Below, piece by piece: positions 43,938-52,934 of a DNA stretch of 64,000 nt. The stretch's first letter is position 1. The number at the start of each line of letters is the position of its first letter. Origin of the DNA: Rhodobacterales bacterium (GTDB lineage: Bacteria; Pseudomonadota; Alphaproteobacteria; Caulobacterales; Hyphomonadaceae); NCBI GenBank assembly GCA_014763715.1, contig JACXUV010000002.1, positions 124,001 through 188,000 of the forward strand, given 5' to 3'. The position numbers were made by a program, and so were the translations under genes. Under the pieces are notes generated by a model. The model did not search any database, was not told where the DNA came from, and was given only the letters and a program-made list of their open reading frames with translations.

Positions 43938-45131
43938 ATGCACACTTATGCTACCCCAATTCATATTGTGCGCGAGTCCCAACCGGACCTGCCCGTGTGG
44001 TGTTTCCGTCCAGAGCGCGTCAGCGCGGCTGCGAAATGGTTTCGTGACACGTTCTCGGCCGAGCCCTTCTATGCCGTGAAGGCAAATCCGGGCGAGCACG
44101 TGCTCGACGCCCTGTGGGCCGGCGGCGTGCGTAGCTTCGACTGCGCCTCCGACACCGAAGTCGAACTGATCCGTACGCGGTTCCCCTCGGCGCGCATCGC
44201 CTTCCTGCATCCGGTGAAGAACCGCCGCGCCATTGCTCGCGCCTACGGCGAGTTCGGTGTGCGGATCTTCGTCACCGACACGATGGCGGAACTGAACAAG
44301 ATCCTAGAGGAAACCGGCTACGCCAAGGACCTCACGATTATCGTCCGTGTCGCGGTTTCGTGCGACGGTGCCGCCCTGCCGCTGGCTGGCAAGTTCGGCG
44401 CAAGCGCTGACGACGCCGCAGAGATCCTGCGCGAAGCCCGCCGTCATGCCGACGAACTCGGCGTTTCGTTCCACGTGGGCAGCCAGGCGATGAAGCCGAC
44501 AGCCTGGGCAACCGCCATGGCAGACGTGTCGCGCATCATCATCTCGGCAGGCGTCACGGTCGACATCGTCGATGTCGGTGGCGGCTTCCCGTCGATCTAT
44601 GCGGACAACGCCCCGCCCTCGCTGGAAGCCTATGCCGCAATGGTCGAAGCCTCGTTCGAAAACATGTTTGTTCTCGAAAACGCTGAGCTGTGGTGCGAAC
44701 CTGGCCGCGCCCTGTGCGCCGAGTCGGAAAGTCTACTGTGCCGTATCGACCTGGTGAAGGAAGATGCGATCTACATCAATGATGGCTCCTATGGCGCCCT
44801 CTACGATGCCGTGCACGAGCGTTGGAACTTCCCGATGCGCGCCATCGCCGGGAACGGCCGCAAGATGAAGGGCATGAAAGCCTACACCATCTACGGTCCG
44901 ACCTGCGATTCGACCGATAAGTTCCCGGAGCAGATCATGCTTCCGGCGAACCTTGGCGAAGGCGACTATATCGAGTTCGGCAATCTCGGCGCCTATGGCC
45001 GCGCCATGTCCAGCCGCTTCAACGGCTTCGGCGAAAGCGAAGTTGTGGAAGTGCAGGACGCCCCGTGGCCAAGCCTTTACGGGTCGGTCGGCGCAGAAGT
45101 CGTCTCCATCGGATCGATGGCCACGCTCTGA
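43938..45131 (+). CDS. Ornithine decarboxylase, alanine-racemase (type III) fold
   Basis: 397-residue PLP enzyme making putrescine from ornithine (relatives also take lysine). The Schiff-base lysine is Lys48 in PFYAVKANP. The glycine loop is in VDVGGGFPS, and the catalytic cysteine motif is YGPTCDSTDKF. ATG 43938 follows GGAGGTTAGGTGTC. In-frame codons run upstream through the leader RNA but the leader structure argues against their use. Its 3' end overlaps the converging murI gene by 55 bases. Confidence 0.92.
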   Translation: MHTYATPIHIVRESQPDLPVWCFRPERVSAAAKWFRDTFSAEPFYAVKANPGEHVLDALWAGGVRSFDCASDTEVELIRTRFPSARIAFLHPVKNRRAIARAYGEFGVRIFVTDTMAELNKILEETGYAKDLTIIVRVAVSCDGAALPLAGKFGASADDAAEILREARRHADELGVSFHVGSQAMKPTAWATAMADVSRIIISAGVTVDIVDVGGGFPSIYADNAPPSLEAYAAMVEASFENMFVLENAELWCEPGRALCAESESLLCRIDLVKEDAIYINDGSYGALYDAVHERWNFPMRAIAGNGRKMKGMKAYTIYGPTCDSTDKFPEQIMLPANLGEGDYIEFGNLGAYGRAMSSRFNGFGESEVVEVQDAPWPSLYGSVGAEVVSIGSMATL

Positions 45132-45946
45132 AGGTCGGGAAAGCCGTATCGCCTGAGGACGAGCGCGAGATCCGCCTCGTCTTCCGGCGGGCTGGTCAGG
45201 AAGGCCTGACCGCCGACGCCGCGCGCCTCAGTCTCCACCGGCAGCACACGGATCGTCTGGCGCGCAATGGCCGCGCCTGAATCCACGTAGCTGACGGGCT
45301 GAGGCGCGCTGGCGATCAGCTGGCCGCGCACGAGCGGAAAGTGCGTGCAGGCCAGAACGATCGTGTCGATCCTCTCCCCGCCCGGCACATCGAACAGCGG
45401 CGCCTGAACTTCCGCGAACCTGTCGATGGGAATGTCCTCCCCGCGCGCATGGGCTTCGGCCAAGCGAACCAGTTCGATGCTGCCATGCATGATGACGTGC
45501 AGATGACCGGCGAACTTCTCGATGAGTTCGGATGTATAGGCCCGGCGGATCGTGCCGGGCGTCGCCAGCAGGCCCACCGTTCCCGTCTGCGTGAGCCCGG
45601 CAGCGGGCTTGATCGCTGGCACGGTGCCGACGACCGGAATGTCGAGCACGGCCCGCACTTCGGACAGCGCCAGCGTCGAGGCCGTGTTGCAGGCGATAAC
45701 GAATACATCCGGCCGCACCCGGTCGCACAGGGCCTTCGCCACTTTCGGCAGGCGCTCGCGCAGCGCGTCGTCAGACTTGTCGCCATAGGGAAAGAAACCG
45801 GAATCGGCGGCATAGTGCACGCCCAGCGCCGGGCCGAGCGCGCGGATCTCCTCCGCCACGGTCAGCCCCCCTACCCCGGAATCAAACACCAGCACCCGCC
45901 CGCGGGCAGGCGAAGGAACAAAATGACCAGGCAGCGTCTCAGGCAT
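45077..45946 (-). CDS. murI: Glutamate racemase
   Basis: 289 residues. Interconverts L- and D-glutamate for peptidoglycan precursors. The two catalytic cysteines are in IACNTASTLAL and LACTHFPLV, and the N-terminal FDSGVGGLTVAEEI is the family opening. The C-terminal 18 codons overlap the end of the ornithine decarboxylase gene on the other strand. Length is normal. Downstream of it (45132 onwards on the plus strand) no separate gene is seen. Confidence 0.95.
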   Translation of the reverse strand: MPETLPGHFVPSPARGRVLVFDSGVGGLTVAEEIRALGPALGVHYAADSGFFPYGDKSDDALRERLPKVAKALCDRVRPDVFVIACNTASTLALSEVRAVLDIPVVGTVPAIKPAAGLTQTGTVGLLATPGTIRRAYTSELIEKFAGHLHVIMHGSIELVRLAEAHARGEDIPIDRFAEVQAPLFDVPGGERIDTIVLACTHFPLVRGQLIASAPQPVSYVDSGAAIARQTIRVLPVETEARGVGGQAFLTSPPEDEADLALVLRRYGFPDLQSVAIDPMETTSAPTDP

Positions 45947-46082
45947 GATGACAGCCTAATCGCATTCGCAAACGGCGAAAACGGGGCAGAATCGGGAAGA
46001 TCCCTGACGCAGGCGTGATGGCAGGACGGCTTTGAACCGGGGCGTGACCGGTGTAGAGAAGGCTTAGCTTCCAAGGAATGTC

Positions 46083-46481
46083 ATGACGGTTTTCCGCAGT
46101 CTCTTCCTGGCAGGTCTTGCCCTGTTCTTTGCTGCACAGCAGGCGCTGTGTGCTTGTGACGTGCCGCAAGTACCGGCGCAGGCAGCCATGGAGATGGCCC
46201 ACAGCATGCCTGCAGGCCATGCGTGCGACGAGATGCAGGCGCCGGATCATGACAAGTCCGCCTGCCCACACTGCGGGACCGAGTCCCAGCTTCTGGCACA
46301 GATGGCCCAGTCTGCCCCTGTGGCGACCCTGCCGATTGCCACGACCGCTCTCCCTGTCCGGCCTGTAGAACGCCTGCATATCTCAGCGCTTCCCGCCCGG
46401 CCACCGGGACAAACCGCTTATCAGGCCGCCGGTCCGCCAAGGCGAACGCCGCTGCAACTGAAAACCCGCTTCCTGAATTGA
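46083..46481 (+). CDS. Small exported metal-binding-type protein of the copper operon
   Basis: 132 residues with a signal peptide ending near QQALCACD. The mature part has metal-binding-like MEMAHSMPAGHACDEM and HDKSACPHCGTE clusters followed by a Pro/Arg-rich tail. Similar small proteins precede copA in copper-resistance operons, although I cannot name the family. A role in periplasmic copper binding is inferred from composition and position 75 bases upstream of copA. Confidence 0.72.
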   Translation: MTVFRSLFLAGLALFFAAQQALCACDVPQVPAQAAMEMAHSMPAGHACDEMQAPDHDKSACPHCGTESQLLAQMAQSAPVATLPIATTALPVRPVERLHISALPARPPGQTAYQAAGPPRRTPLQLKTRFLN

Positions 46482-46556
46482 GACCGGCCCGGTGGGCTGC
46501 GCTTTCGCGCGCCTACCGCTAATGCCGCCTCCCCCTCAATTCAGAAGGATATTCCC

Positions 46557-48575
46557 ATGTTCAGCCGACGGCTTTTCCTGCAGGGCAGCGCCCTTGCGGG
46601 CCTTTCGTCCCTGCTGCCTGCCAGCCTGTTGCCCGCCTGGGCGCGCAGCGCCAGCGACGGCAATACTGGCCTCTCAAATGCCACCGCCACAGAGTTCAAC
46701 CTGTCCATCGGGCGCTTCCCCGTGCAGATCGACGGACGTACCGGCCAGGCAGTCGGCGTCAACGGCACACTGCCCGCACCGCTGATCCGCTTCCGCGAAG
46801 GCGACGAGATCACGCTCAACGTGACCAACACGCTGGACGAGGATACCAGCATTCACTGGCACGGCCTGCTCGTCCCCTTCCAGATGGACGGCGTTCCCGG
46901 CGTGACCTTCCCCGGCATCCGGCCTGGCGAGACGTTCACGTACAAGTATTCCGTGCCGCAGGCCGGAACCTACTGGTACCATTCCCATTCCGGCCTGCAG
47001 GAGCAGGAAGGCCTCTACGGCCCGCTCATCATCGACCCGCACCATCACGACCCGGTCGCCTATGACCGGGAATATGTGCTGGTCCTTTCAGACTGGAGCT
47101 TCGAGAGCCCTTACCGGATCTTCGCCAAGCTCAAGAAGATGAGCGATGCCTATAATTACCAGCAGCGCACCGTCGGGGACTTCCTGAAGGATGCGAAGGA
47201 ACGCGGGCTCGGCGCCACCTGGGAAGACCGTACCATGTGGGGCCAGATGCGGATGTCGCCGCGCGACATCGCGGACGTGACGGGCGCGACCTACCACTAT
47301 CTGATCAACGGCCATTCAACTGCGGACAATTGGAACGGCATCTTCCAGCCGGGCGAGCGCGTGCGGCTGCGCATCATCAATGCCTCCGCCATGACAATCT
47401 TCAACGTCCGCCTGCCCGGCCTGCCGATGACCATCGTGGCGGCTGACGGCCTCAATGTGCAGCCGCTGGAAGTCGACGAGTTCCAGATGGGCGTTGCCGA
47501 GACCTATGACGTGATCATCGAGCCGAAGGACGACCGCGCCTATGCCTTCGTGGCCGAAAGCATCGACCGCTCCGGACAGGCGGTGGCGACCTTCGGTCCG
47601 CGCCCCGGCATGCGTGCCGAAGCCCCAGCCCTGCGTGCCGTCCCGACCCTGACCATGAAGGACATGGGCATGGATCATGGCGCGATGAGCCATGGCGATA
47701 TGGACATGGGCAGCAAGGACATGAGCGGTATGGACCACTCCATGATGGATCATTCCAAAATGGACCATGCGGCGATGGGACATGACATGAGCACGATGGA
47801 GATGTCTGGCCATGAGGGCCACGACATGGGCGGGATGGACATGGATCACTCCGCTCACGGCATGACGGAAGAGGCCAACTGGCCGGTCGAGAAGAAAACC
47901 ATCAAACGCGGCCCCGGCGTTGCGAATGTCGCCATGATGCCGATGAGCCGTCTCGACGAGCCCGGCATCGGCCTCGAAGATGTCGGCCACCGCGTGATGC
48001 GCTACTCCCAGCTGCGTAGCCTGACCCGCAACCCGGACCTGCGACCGCCGGGCCGGGAGATGGAGATCCACCTCACCTCCAACATGGAACGTTACATGTG
48101 GAGCTTTGACGGGGTGAAGTTCTCGGAAGTGACAGAGCCAATCATCTTCCATGAAGGCGAGCGCCTGCGCGTGACGCTGATCAACAACACGATGATGCCG
48201 CACCCGATCCACCTGCACGGCATGTTCTTCGATCTCGTCAATGGGGGCGGAGACCACAAGCCGCGCAAGCATACGGTGATCGTGAAACCGGGAGAGAAAC
48301 TCTCCTTCGACGTTTCGGCCGATCATGTCGGCGACTGGGCCTTCCACTGCCACCTGCTCTACCACATGCATGCAGGCATGATGCAGGTCGTCTCCGTCCT
48401 GCCGTCCGGGGACAGATTGAAGGAGAAACACAAGAGCATGGATGACATGCCACCAGACCATCAAATGATGGATCACCAGACAATGGATCATGACGCGATG
48501 GATCACGGCATGATGGACCATGAGACCATGGATCACTCTGCCATGGGCCATGAGATGCATGAGGAGATGAAGTGA
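46557..48575 (+). CDS. copA: Copper-resistance multicopper oxidase CopA
   Basis: 672 residues. A twin-arginine-type signal begins SRRLFLQGSALAG, so it is exported folded to the periplasm. Cupredoxin copper sites are IHWHGLLVP, YWYHSHSG, HPIHLHGMF and FHCHLLYHMHAGMM. A Met/His-rich region occupies about residues 366-436, with five MDH units, as in CopA. Unusually a second Met/His/Asp tail of about 48 residues follows the last copper site (from about residue 622), again with five MDH units. It oxidises and sequesters copper. The stop overlaps the copB start (ATGA). Confidence 0.93.
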   Translation: MFSRRLFLQGSALAGLSSLLPASLLPAWARSASDGNTGLSNATATEFNLSIGRFPVQIDGRTGQAVGVNGTLPAPLIRFREGDEITLNVTNTLDEDTSIHWHGLLVPFQMDGVPGVTFPGIRPGETFTYKYSVPQAGTYWYHSHSGLQEQEGLYGPLIIDPHHHDPVAYDREYVLVLSDWSFESPYRIFAKLKKMSDAYNYQQRTVGDFLKDAKERGLGATWEDRTMWGQMRMSPRDIADVTGATYHYLINGHSTADNWNGIFQPGERVRLRIINASAMTIFNVRLPGLPMTIVAADGLNVQPLEVDEFQMGVAETYDVIIEPKDDRAYAFVAESIDRSGQAVATFGPRPGMRAEAPALRAVPTLTMKDMGMDHGAMSHGDMDMGSKDMSGMDHSMMDHSKMDHAAMGHDMSTMEMSGHEGHDMGGMDMDHSAHGMTEEANWPVEKKTIKRGPGVANVAMMPMSRLDEPGIGLEDVGHRVMRYSQLRSLTRNPDLRPPGREMEIHLTSNMERYMWSFDGVKFSEVTEPIIFHEGERLRVTLINNTMMPHPIHLHGMFFDLVNGGGDHKPRKHTVIVKPGEKLSFDVSADHVGDWAFHCHLLYHMHAGMMQVVSVLPSGDRLKEKHKSMDDMPPDHQMMDHQTMDHDAMDHGMMDHETMDHSAMGHEMHEEMK

Positions 48576-49384
48576 TGCACAAGCTCCTCTTCACGACTGG
48601 CGCCGCACTCGCTTTTGCCATGACGGCTTCGTCCCAGACCCATGACCATGGCAGCAGTTCCACATCCGAAAAGCCATGGTCTCAGGCGGATGCCTATTTC
48701 GATCCGGTTGAAATGGATGCCGCCCGCCAGCACATGCAGGCCCATGACGGCAACACCCCCATCGGCATGATCATGGTCAACCGCGCCGAAGTTCAGTCCT
48801 CTGATGATGAGACTGTCGGCGTATGGGATGCAGATGCCTGGTATGGCGGCGACATCAACAGGATCTGGCTGAAGACGGAAGGCGAATACTCCTTCGACGA
48901 TGAGGAATTTGCTGACGCCGAAGTTCAACTGCTCTGGTCACACGCCATTTCGCGCTATTTCGACCTGCAGAGCGGGATCCGCTACGATTTCGAACCGGAG
49001 GGACAGGCCCATGCCGTCCTCGGCTTCCAGGGCCTTGCCCCCTATTGGTTCGAAGTTCACGGTGCCGCCTATCTCAGCGACTCAGGCGACCTAACCGCCG
49101 GTTTCGAAGCCGAATACGAATTGTTGCTGACCAACAGGCTGATCCTTCAGCCCCGTCTGGCCGCCAACCTCTCGGCGCAGGACATACCGGAACGCGACCT
49201 CGGCACCGGCCTGACAGACCTGCAGGCGGGCCTCCGGCTGCGCTATGAAATTCGGCGGGAATTCGCGCCCTATATCGGCGTCGAATACAGCAACGCCTTT
49301 GGCAGCACGGCAGACCGGATTGAGGCCGCAGGGGGCGATCCGGATGAAACCCGGCTGCTGATTGGTGTCAGGACCTGGTTCTGA
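48572..49384 (+). CDS. copB: Copper-resistance outer-membrane protein CopB
   Basis: 270 residues with a signal peptide (TTGAALAFAMTASSQT). The mature N-terminus has HDHG, then the conserved beta-barrel region with VWDADAWYGGDINRIWLKTEGEY, typical of CopB, and ends with VRTWF, an outer-membrane barrel terminus. It begins four bases inside copA (ATGA), so translation is coupled. The long Met/His domain of some CopB proteins is reduced to a few residues here. Confidence 0.93.
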   Translation: MMHKLLFTTGAALAFAMTASSQTHDHGSSSTSEKPWSQADAYFDPVEMDAARQHMQAHDGNTPIGMIMVNRAEVQSSDDETVGVWDADAWYGGDINRIWLKTEGEYSFDDEEFADAEVQLLWSHAISRYFDLQSGIRYDFEPEGQAHAVLGFQGLAPYWFEVHGAAYLSDSGDLTAGFEAEYELLLTNRLILQPRLAANLSAQDIPERDLGTGLTDLQAGLRLRYEIRREFAPYIGVEYSNAFGSTADRIEAAGGDPDETRLLIGVRTWF

Positions 49385-49406
49385 TCTGACACAAACGCCC
49401 ACGGAC

Positions 49407-49453
49407 GCGGCGCAGATCCCTTTGAAATTCCTGCAAAAAGGGAGCTGCGCCGC
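49407..49453. terminator. Long hairpin after copB
   Basis: Arms GCGGCGCAG / CTGCGCCGC (9 bp), one mismatch, then TCCCTTT / AAAGGGA (7 bp) around a 13-base loop, 22 bases past the copB stop. There is no U tract. It may act as the operon's 3' stabiliser or terminator. Confidence 0.55.
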
Positions 49454-49537
49454 ATCTGGACGCCGTTTGGCATGAGTCTTGTTGTGCGATGCAGCATAGA
49501 GGCGTACTGTTTAAGTCAGAAAAGGGATACAGGACTG

Positions 49538-49840
49538 ATGGAATATTGGCTCATGCCTTGGCGCGCGACGCTGTCCGTTGCAGCTGCCACTCTCGAAACC
49601 ACTCTGGTCATGCAGAAGAGCCTTGCGGGCCTGTCAGGCTTTGGCGGCTTCGAACCGCTGGACGAGAACCGCCTGCGCGACGCCTTCCATGCCGCAGCAG
49701 ACGTGAACCTGCGCCGCTGGGGCGATACGGCGGAAATGCTGCAGAATCTGCCAGCCTGGTACCGGGATCTCGGCCGTATGCCGGGCGACATGATGACGGA
49801 CTGGTTCGACGCGCATCACCGGACGGCCCGCGCCGACTGA
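49538..49840 (+). CDS. Small helical protein, unknown
   Basis: About 100 residues from ATG 49538. It has no signal peptide. The middle is helix-forming (FHAAADVNLRRWGDTAEMLQNLPAWYRDLG), and the length and amphipathic helices are phasin-like, but no family is recognised. It converges with the PhoR-like kinase gene, 13 bases apart. Confidence 0.6.
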   Translation: MEYWLMPWRATLSVAAATLETTLVMQKSLAGLSGFGGFEPLDENRLRDAFHAAADVNLRRWGDTAEMLQNLPAWYRDLGRMPGDMMTDWFDAHHRTARAD

Positions 49841-49853
49841 TCAGGCCTGCGGC

Positions 49854-51251
49854 TCAGGCCGCGTCTGTTTTGGCCCGCATCGCCGGCAGCCACACGCCGA
49901 AGGCCGAGCCCTTGTCCATCACCGTTTCCACGGCCATGCCGCCACGATGGTGGGCCATGATGTGTTTCACAATGGCAAGGCCGAGCCCCGTGCCGGTGAT
50001 CTTGCCGCCGCGGCTCTGGTCTGTCCGGTAGAAACGCTCCCCCAAACGCGGAAGGTGCTGGCGCTCGATACCGGGCCCCTCGTCTTCCACCCGCACCCAG
50101 ACGGCCGGCTCCCCCGGCCCCGGCCGGTTAACGGACTGCAGCAGCGTCATGCGCTCGCTGCCCTCCCAGGCCTGGCCAGCCCTGGCGCGTGCCTCGACCG
50201 TATCTGTCGCAAAGCCATAAGTGACGCGCACGGCGCCATCCTTGCGGCAATACTTGATGGCGTTCGAGATCAGGTTCTCGACCACCTGGATCAGCTCGTC
50301 CCGATTGCCAATGACGAGCAATGGATCGCTCGTGCCGGACACTTCCAGGCGGATGCCGCGCTCGTCTGCAAACCCTTCAAGGGCCGCTGCGCCGGACACG
50401 ATGATGTTCTGGATATCCACCTGATCGCGCGGGGCGACCTGTTCGGACGATTCAATCCGCGACAGCGACAGGAGATCCGAAATCAGGCGCGACATGCGCT
50501 CTGACTCGACCGCCATGATGTCGAGGAAACGGCCCCAGCTTTCCTTATCGTCCTTCGCCGGGCCGCGCATCGTTTCGATGAATCCCGACAGAGCGGTCAG
50601 CGGCGTGCGGAGTTCATGGCTGGCATTGGCGATGAAGTCTGACCGCGCGCGGGCCGCCCGGCGCAGCGGTGTCAGGTCTTCCAGCACAATCAGCACCCGC
50701 CCCGTATCGACTGGACGGGAGACGTGCGCGCGCCAGGTCTCGTTCGGTCCCGCATCGACTTCCACCGCCAGAGGCGCGTCAACCTGTGTGTGAATCGCCT
50801 TATCGATGGCAGACAGCAGCGAAGGTGACCGGATCACCGTCGAGGCACGCGGACGCACGCGGTTGTCGAGGCGCAGAATGTCCTCCGCCTCGGCATTGAA
50901 GGCGACAATCCGCTCATCGAGGTCAATTTCGAAAGCAGGCAGCGGCAGGGCCTTCAGCGGAATGGAGGCCGTCGATGGCCCCGGCGCGGCATTGGCCGGC
51001 ACACCATCGGCCGCGGCAGAGGGCGGCAGGACCGTCGCCGAACCGACATAATAGGCCGCTGCCACGGCCCCGGCCGCAATCAGGGCGGCCAATGCCTCGA
51101 TCACACCGATCGACCCGGTCACCAGAAGCAGGAGCAGAACCGCAGCGAAGCACGATATAAGCACGATAAAGTCACGGATACGCAGCGTGGTAGCACGGCG
51201 TACGCTCTTCTGGGTGCCCTTGTGGGCTGCGGTGATCAGTGCGTCACTCAT
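49854..51251 (-). CDS. PhoR-like sensor histidine kinase
   Basis: 465 residues. Two membrane helices (about residues 25-70) are followed by a PAS-like region and a PhoR-like kinase core. The phosphorylated His is in ASHELRTPLTALSGFIET; the N box is ENLISNAIKYCRKDG and the G boxes are EDEGPGIE and GTGLGLAIVKH. The likely partner PhoB is not in the window. The start is taken as ATG 51251. It is divergent from the RND efflux operon, and its pairing with the distant orphan pstS is only a functional guess. Confidence 0.85.
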   Translation of the reverse strand: MSDALITAAHKGTQKSVRRATTLRIRDFIVLISCFAAVLLLLLVTGSIGVIEALAALIAAGAVAAAYYVGSATVLPPSAAADGVPANAAPGPSTASIPLKALPLPAFEIDLDERIVAFNAEAEDILRLDNRVRPRASTVIRSPSLLSAIDKAIHTQVDAPLAVEVDAGPNETWRAHVSRPVDTGRVLIVLEDLTPLRRAARARSDFIANASHELRTPLTALSGFIETMRGPAKDDKESWGRFLDIMAVESERMSRLISDLLSLSRIESSEQVAPRDQVDIQNIIVSGAAALEGFADERGIRLEVSGTSDPLLVIGNRDELIQVVENLISNAIKYCRKDGAVRVTYGFATDTVEARARAGQAWEGSERMTLLQSVNRPGPGEPAVWVRVEDEGPGIERQHLPRLGERFYRTDQSRGGKITGTGLGLAIVKHIMAHHRGGMAVETVMDKGSAFGVWLPAMRAKTDAA

Positions 51252-51373
51252 ACAGCGTTCCGGCAGGATCCCTTCCACAAATATGTCGTTTTGAGGCGCT
51301 ATCGCGACAGTGAAGCGATGCCAAGCCCCGCAAAGACGCGGCCCTCACGAATTGTCGCAGTTCACCAGATCGC

Positions 51374-51428
51374 AATTATTGAAAGTCGATAATTTCTCAT
51401 TGACAATCGAATAGCCCCCACGTAACGC
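51374..51428 (+). promoter_or_regulatory. Promoter and candidate operator of the RND operon
   Basis: AATTAT-N9-ATAATT (51374-51379 and 51389-51394) lies just upstream of TTGACA (51400-51405), followed by a 17-base spacer and TAACGC (51423-51428). The inverted repeat could bind a TetR- or MarR-type regulator, but none is adjacent. Confidence 0.5.
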
Positions 51429-51449
51429 ACTTCAGAAACGACAGGAGCA

Positions 51450-51464
51450 ATGCCGCAGGCATGA
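51450..51464 (+). other. Four-codon upstream frame overlapping the efflux outer-membrane start
   Basis: ATG CCG CAG GCA TGA begins after CAGGAG and its stop overlaps the ATG of the next gene (ATGA). It could couple translation of the efflux gene to ribosome arrival. It may also be a chance frame. Confidence 0.3.
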
Positions 51465-52915
51465 AACGATCATTCCTCTTCGCAGGCACGGCAATTCTTG
51501 CGGCGTGTGCCTCTTCCCCGGCAAATCTTGGCGGCATGGCAGGCGAACGCATTGATTTCTTTGCGCAAGCCCCGGATGCGCCGGCAGAATGGGCCGCAAG
51601 CGGCGTGATCGGAAAGGCGCCCCAGGGCGACTGGCTGAGCCAGTTCAACGACCCGGTCATGAACTCGCTGGTGGCAGAAGCGCTTCAGCACAACCCAACC
51701 CTGCAATCGCGCGCCGCTGCTGTGCGGGCCGCGGAAGCCGCCACGCGTACCGCCCGCTCTGCCGGCCGCCCCAACCTCGATGCCTCGCTGACAGCCGGCG
51801 GCACGTCGACTGGTGTGGAAACGGCAAACGGCATCCAGCGCAACGAAAGCGAATTCTATGGTGTCGGCCTCGACGCCAGCTGGGAACTGGACCTGTGGGG
51901 CCGCATCCGCGCCTCCGTGAACGCAGCTGGCGCCGACTATGCCGCCTCGGAAGCCGACCTTGCCGCCACCGAACTGTCGCTCGCCGCCCAGACCGCCATT
52001 GCCTGGGTCAACTTGAACGAGGCGCTGGCGCAGGAGCGCGTGGCCGAACAGACCTATGACGCCCGCGATCGCGTGCGCCTGCTGACAGAACGCCGCTTCC
52101 AGCGCGGCCTGGTCGATGCGCTCGACGTGCGGACCGCGCGCTCGGCCCTCGCCAATGCCGAAGCGGCCATCGCAACGCGCCGCCAGATCACCGGGGAAAC
52201 CGCCCGCCGACTCGAAACCCTGCTCGGCCGTTATCCGGCTGCCGAGATTTCCGCCTCTGCGGACATTCCGGCCCTCGGCCCGCTTCAGCCGGAAGGCAAT
52301 CCTGCGCTTCTGCTGTCCCGCCGCCCGGACATCGCCGCCTCCGAGGCCCGGATTGAAGCCGCCGGCATGCGCGCGGAATCCGCCCGGCTTGCCATGCTGC
52401 CCTCCTTTGTGTTGTCGGGTAGCGTGTCCACAAGCGAAGCGGACCTGGCGGATGCCTTTGATCCGGAGCGGATCGCTGCACGTCTTGTCGCCAATCTGGT
52501 TCTGCCGGTCTTCAAGGGCGGCCGTCTGGATGCCCAGCGCGATGCAGCTGTGGCGCAGGCCGAAGTCGCTGTCGCCAATTATGCCAGCACCGCCTTGTCC
52601 GCCTGGGCCGAGATCGAGAATGCCATCGCGGCGGACCGGTATCTGGCCGAACAGGAAAGCGCCCAGGTGCGCGCCCTTCAGGAAGCCAAGCTGGCTGAAG
52701 AGCTGGCCCTGCGTAAATATACAACCAGCGACACGCTGACGATCTTCAACCTCATCGACGCCCAGACGCGCCGGCTGACGGCTGAAAGCCAGCTGATTTC
52801 AGCGCGCGCCAATCGCGCCGCAAACCGCATTTCCTATCACCTCGCCCTCGGCGGCGGCGTGCCGGTCCAGCCCCTTTCGACCGCAACAACGCCCGCTCAA
52901 GCCGCCGTAGAGTAA
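51461..52915 (+). CDS. RND efflux outer-membrane channel (OprM/NodT type)
   Basis: 484 residues with lipobox LAACAS (Cys about 14). It is the TolC-like outer-membrane exit of the tripartite pump. Typical segments are SWELDLWGRIRASVNAAGADY, the helical hairpin region with LAAQTAIAWVNLNEALAQ, and a second repeat SRRPDIAASEARIEAAG. It is first of three genes: channel, adaptor, inner-membrane pump. The spacing to the adaptor gene is 19 bases. A short overlapping upstream frame precedes its start. Confidence 0.92.
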   Translation: MKRSFLFAGTAILAACASSPANLGGMAGERIDFFAQAPDAPAEWAASGVIGKAPQGDWLSQFNDPVMNSLVAEALQHNPTLQSRAAAVRAAEAATRTARSAGRPNLDASLTAGGTSTGVETANGIQRNESEFYGVGLDASWELDLWGRIRASVNAAGADYAASEADLAATELSLAAQTAIAWVNLNEALAQERVAEQTYDARDRVRLLTERRFQRGLVDALDVRTARSALANAEAAIATRRQITGETARRLETLLGRYPAAEISASADIPALGPLQPEGNPALLLSRRPDIAASEARIEAAGMRAESARLAMLPSFVLSGSVSTSEADLADAFDPERIAARLVANLVLPVFKGGRLDAQRDAAVAQAEVAVANYASTALSAWAEIENAIAADRYLAEQESAQVRALQEAKLAEELALRKYTTSDTLTIFNLIDAQTRRLTAESQLISARANRAANRISYHLALGGGVPVQPLSTATTPAQAAVE

Positions 52916-52934
52916 GCCCCAGGAGTTTCCATCC

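Noticed and set aside
47316-48560. His/Met/Val-rich frame opposite copA
   Set aside because: Its His-rich look comes from reading the MDH repeats of CopA backwards.
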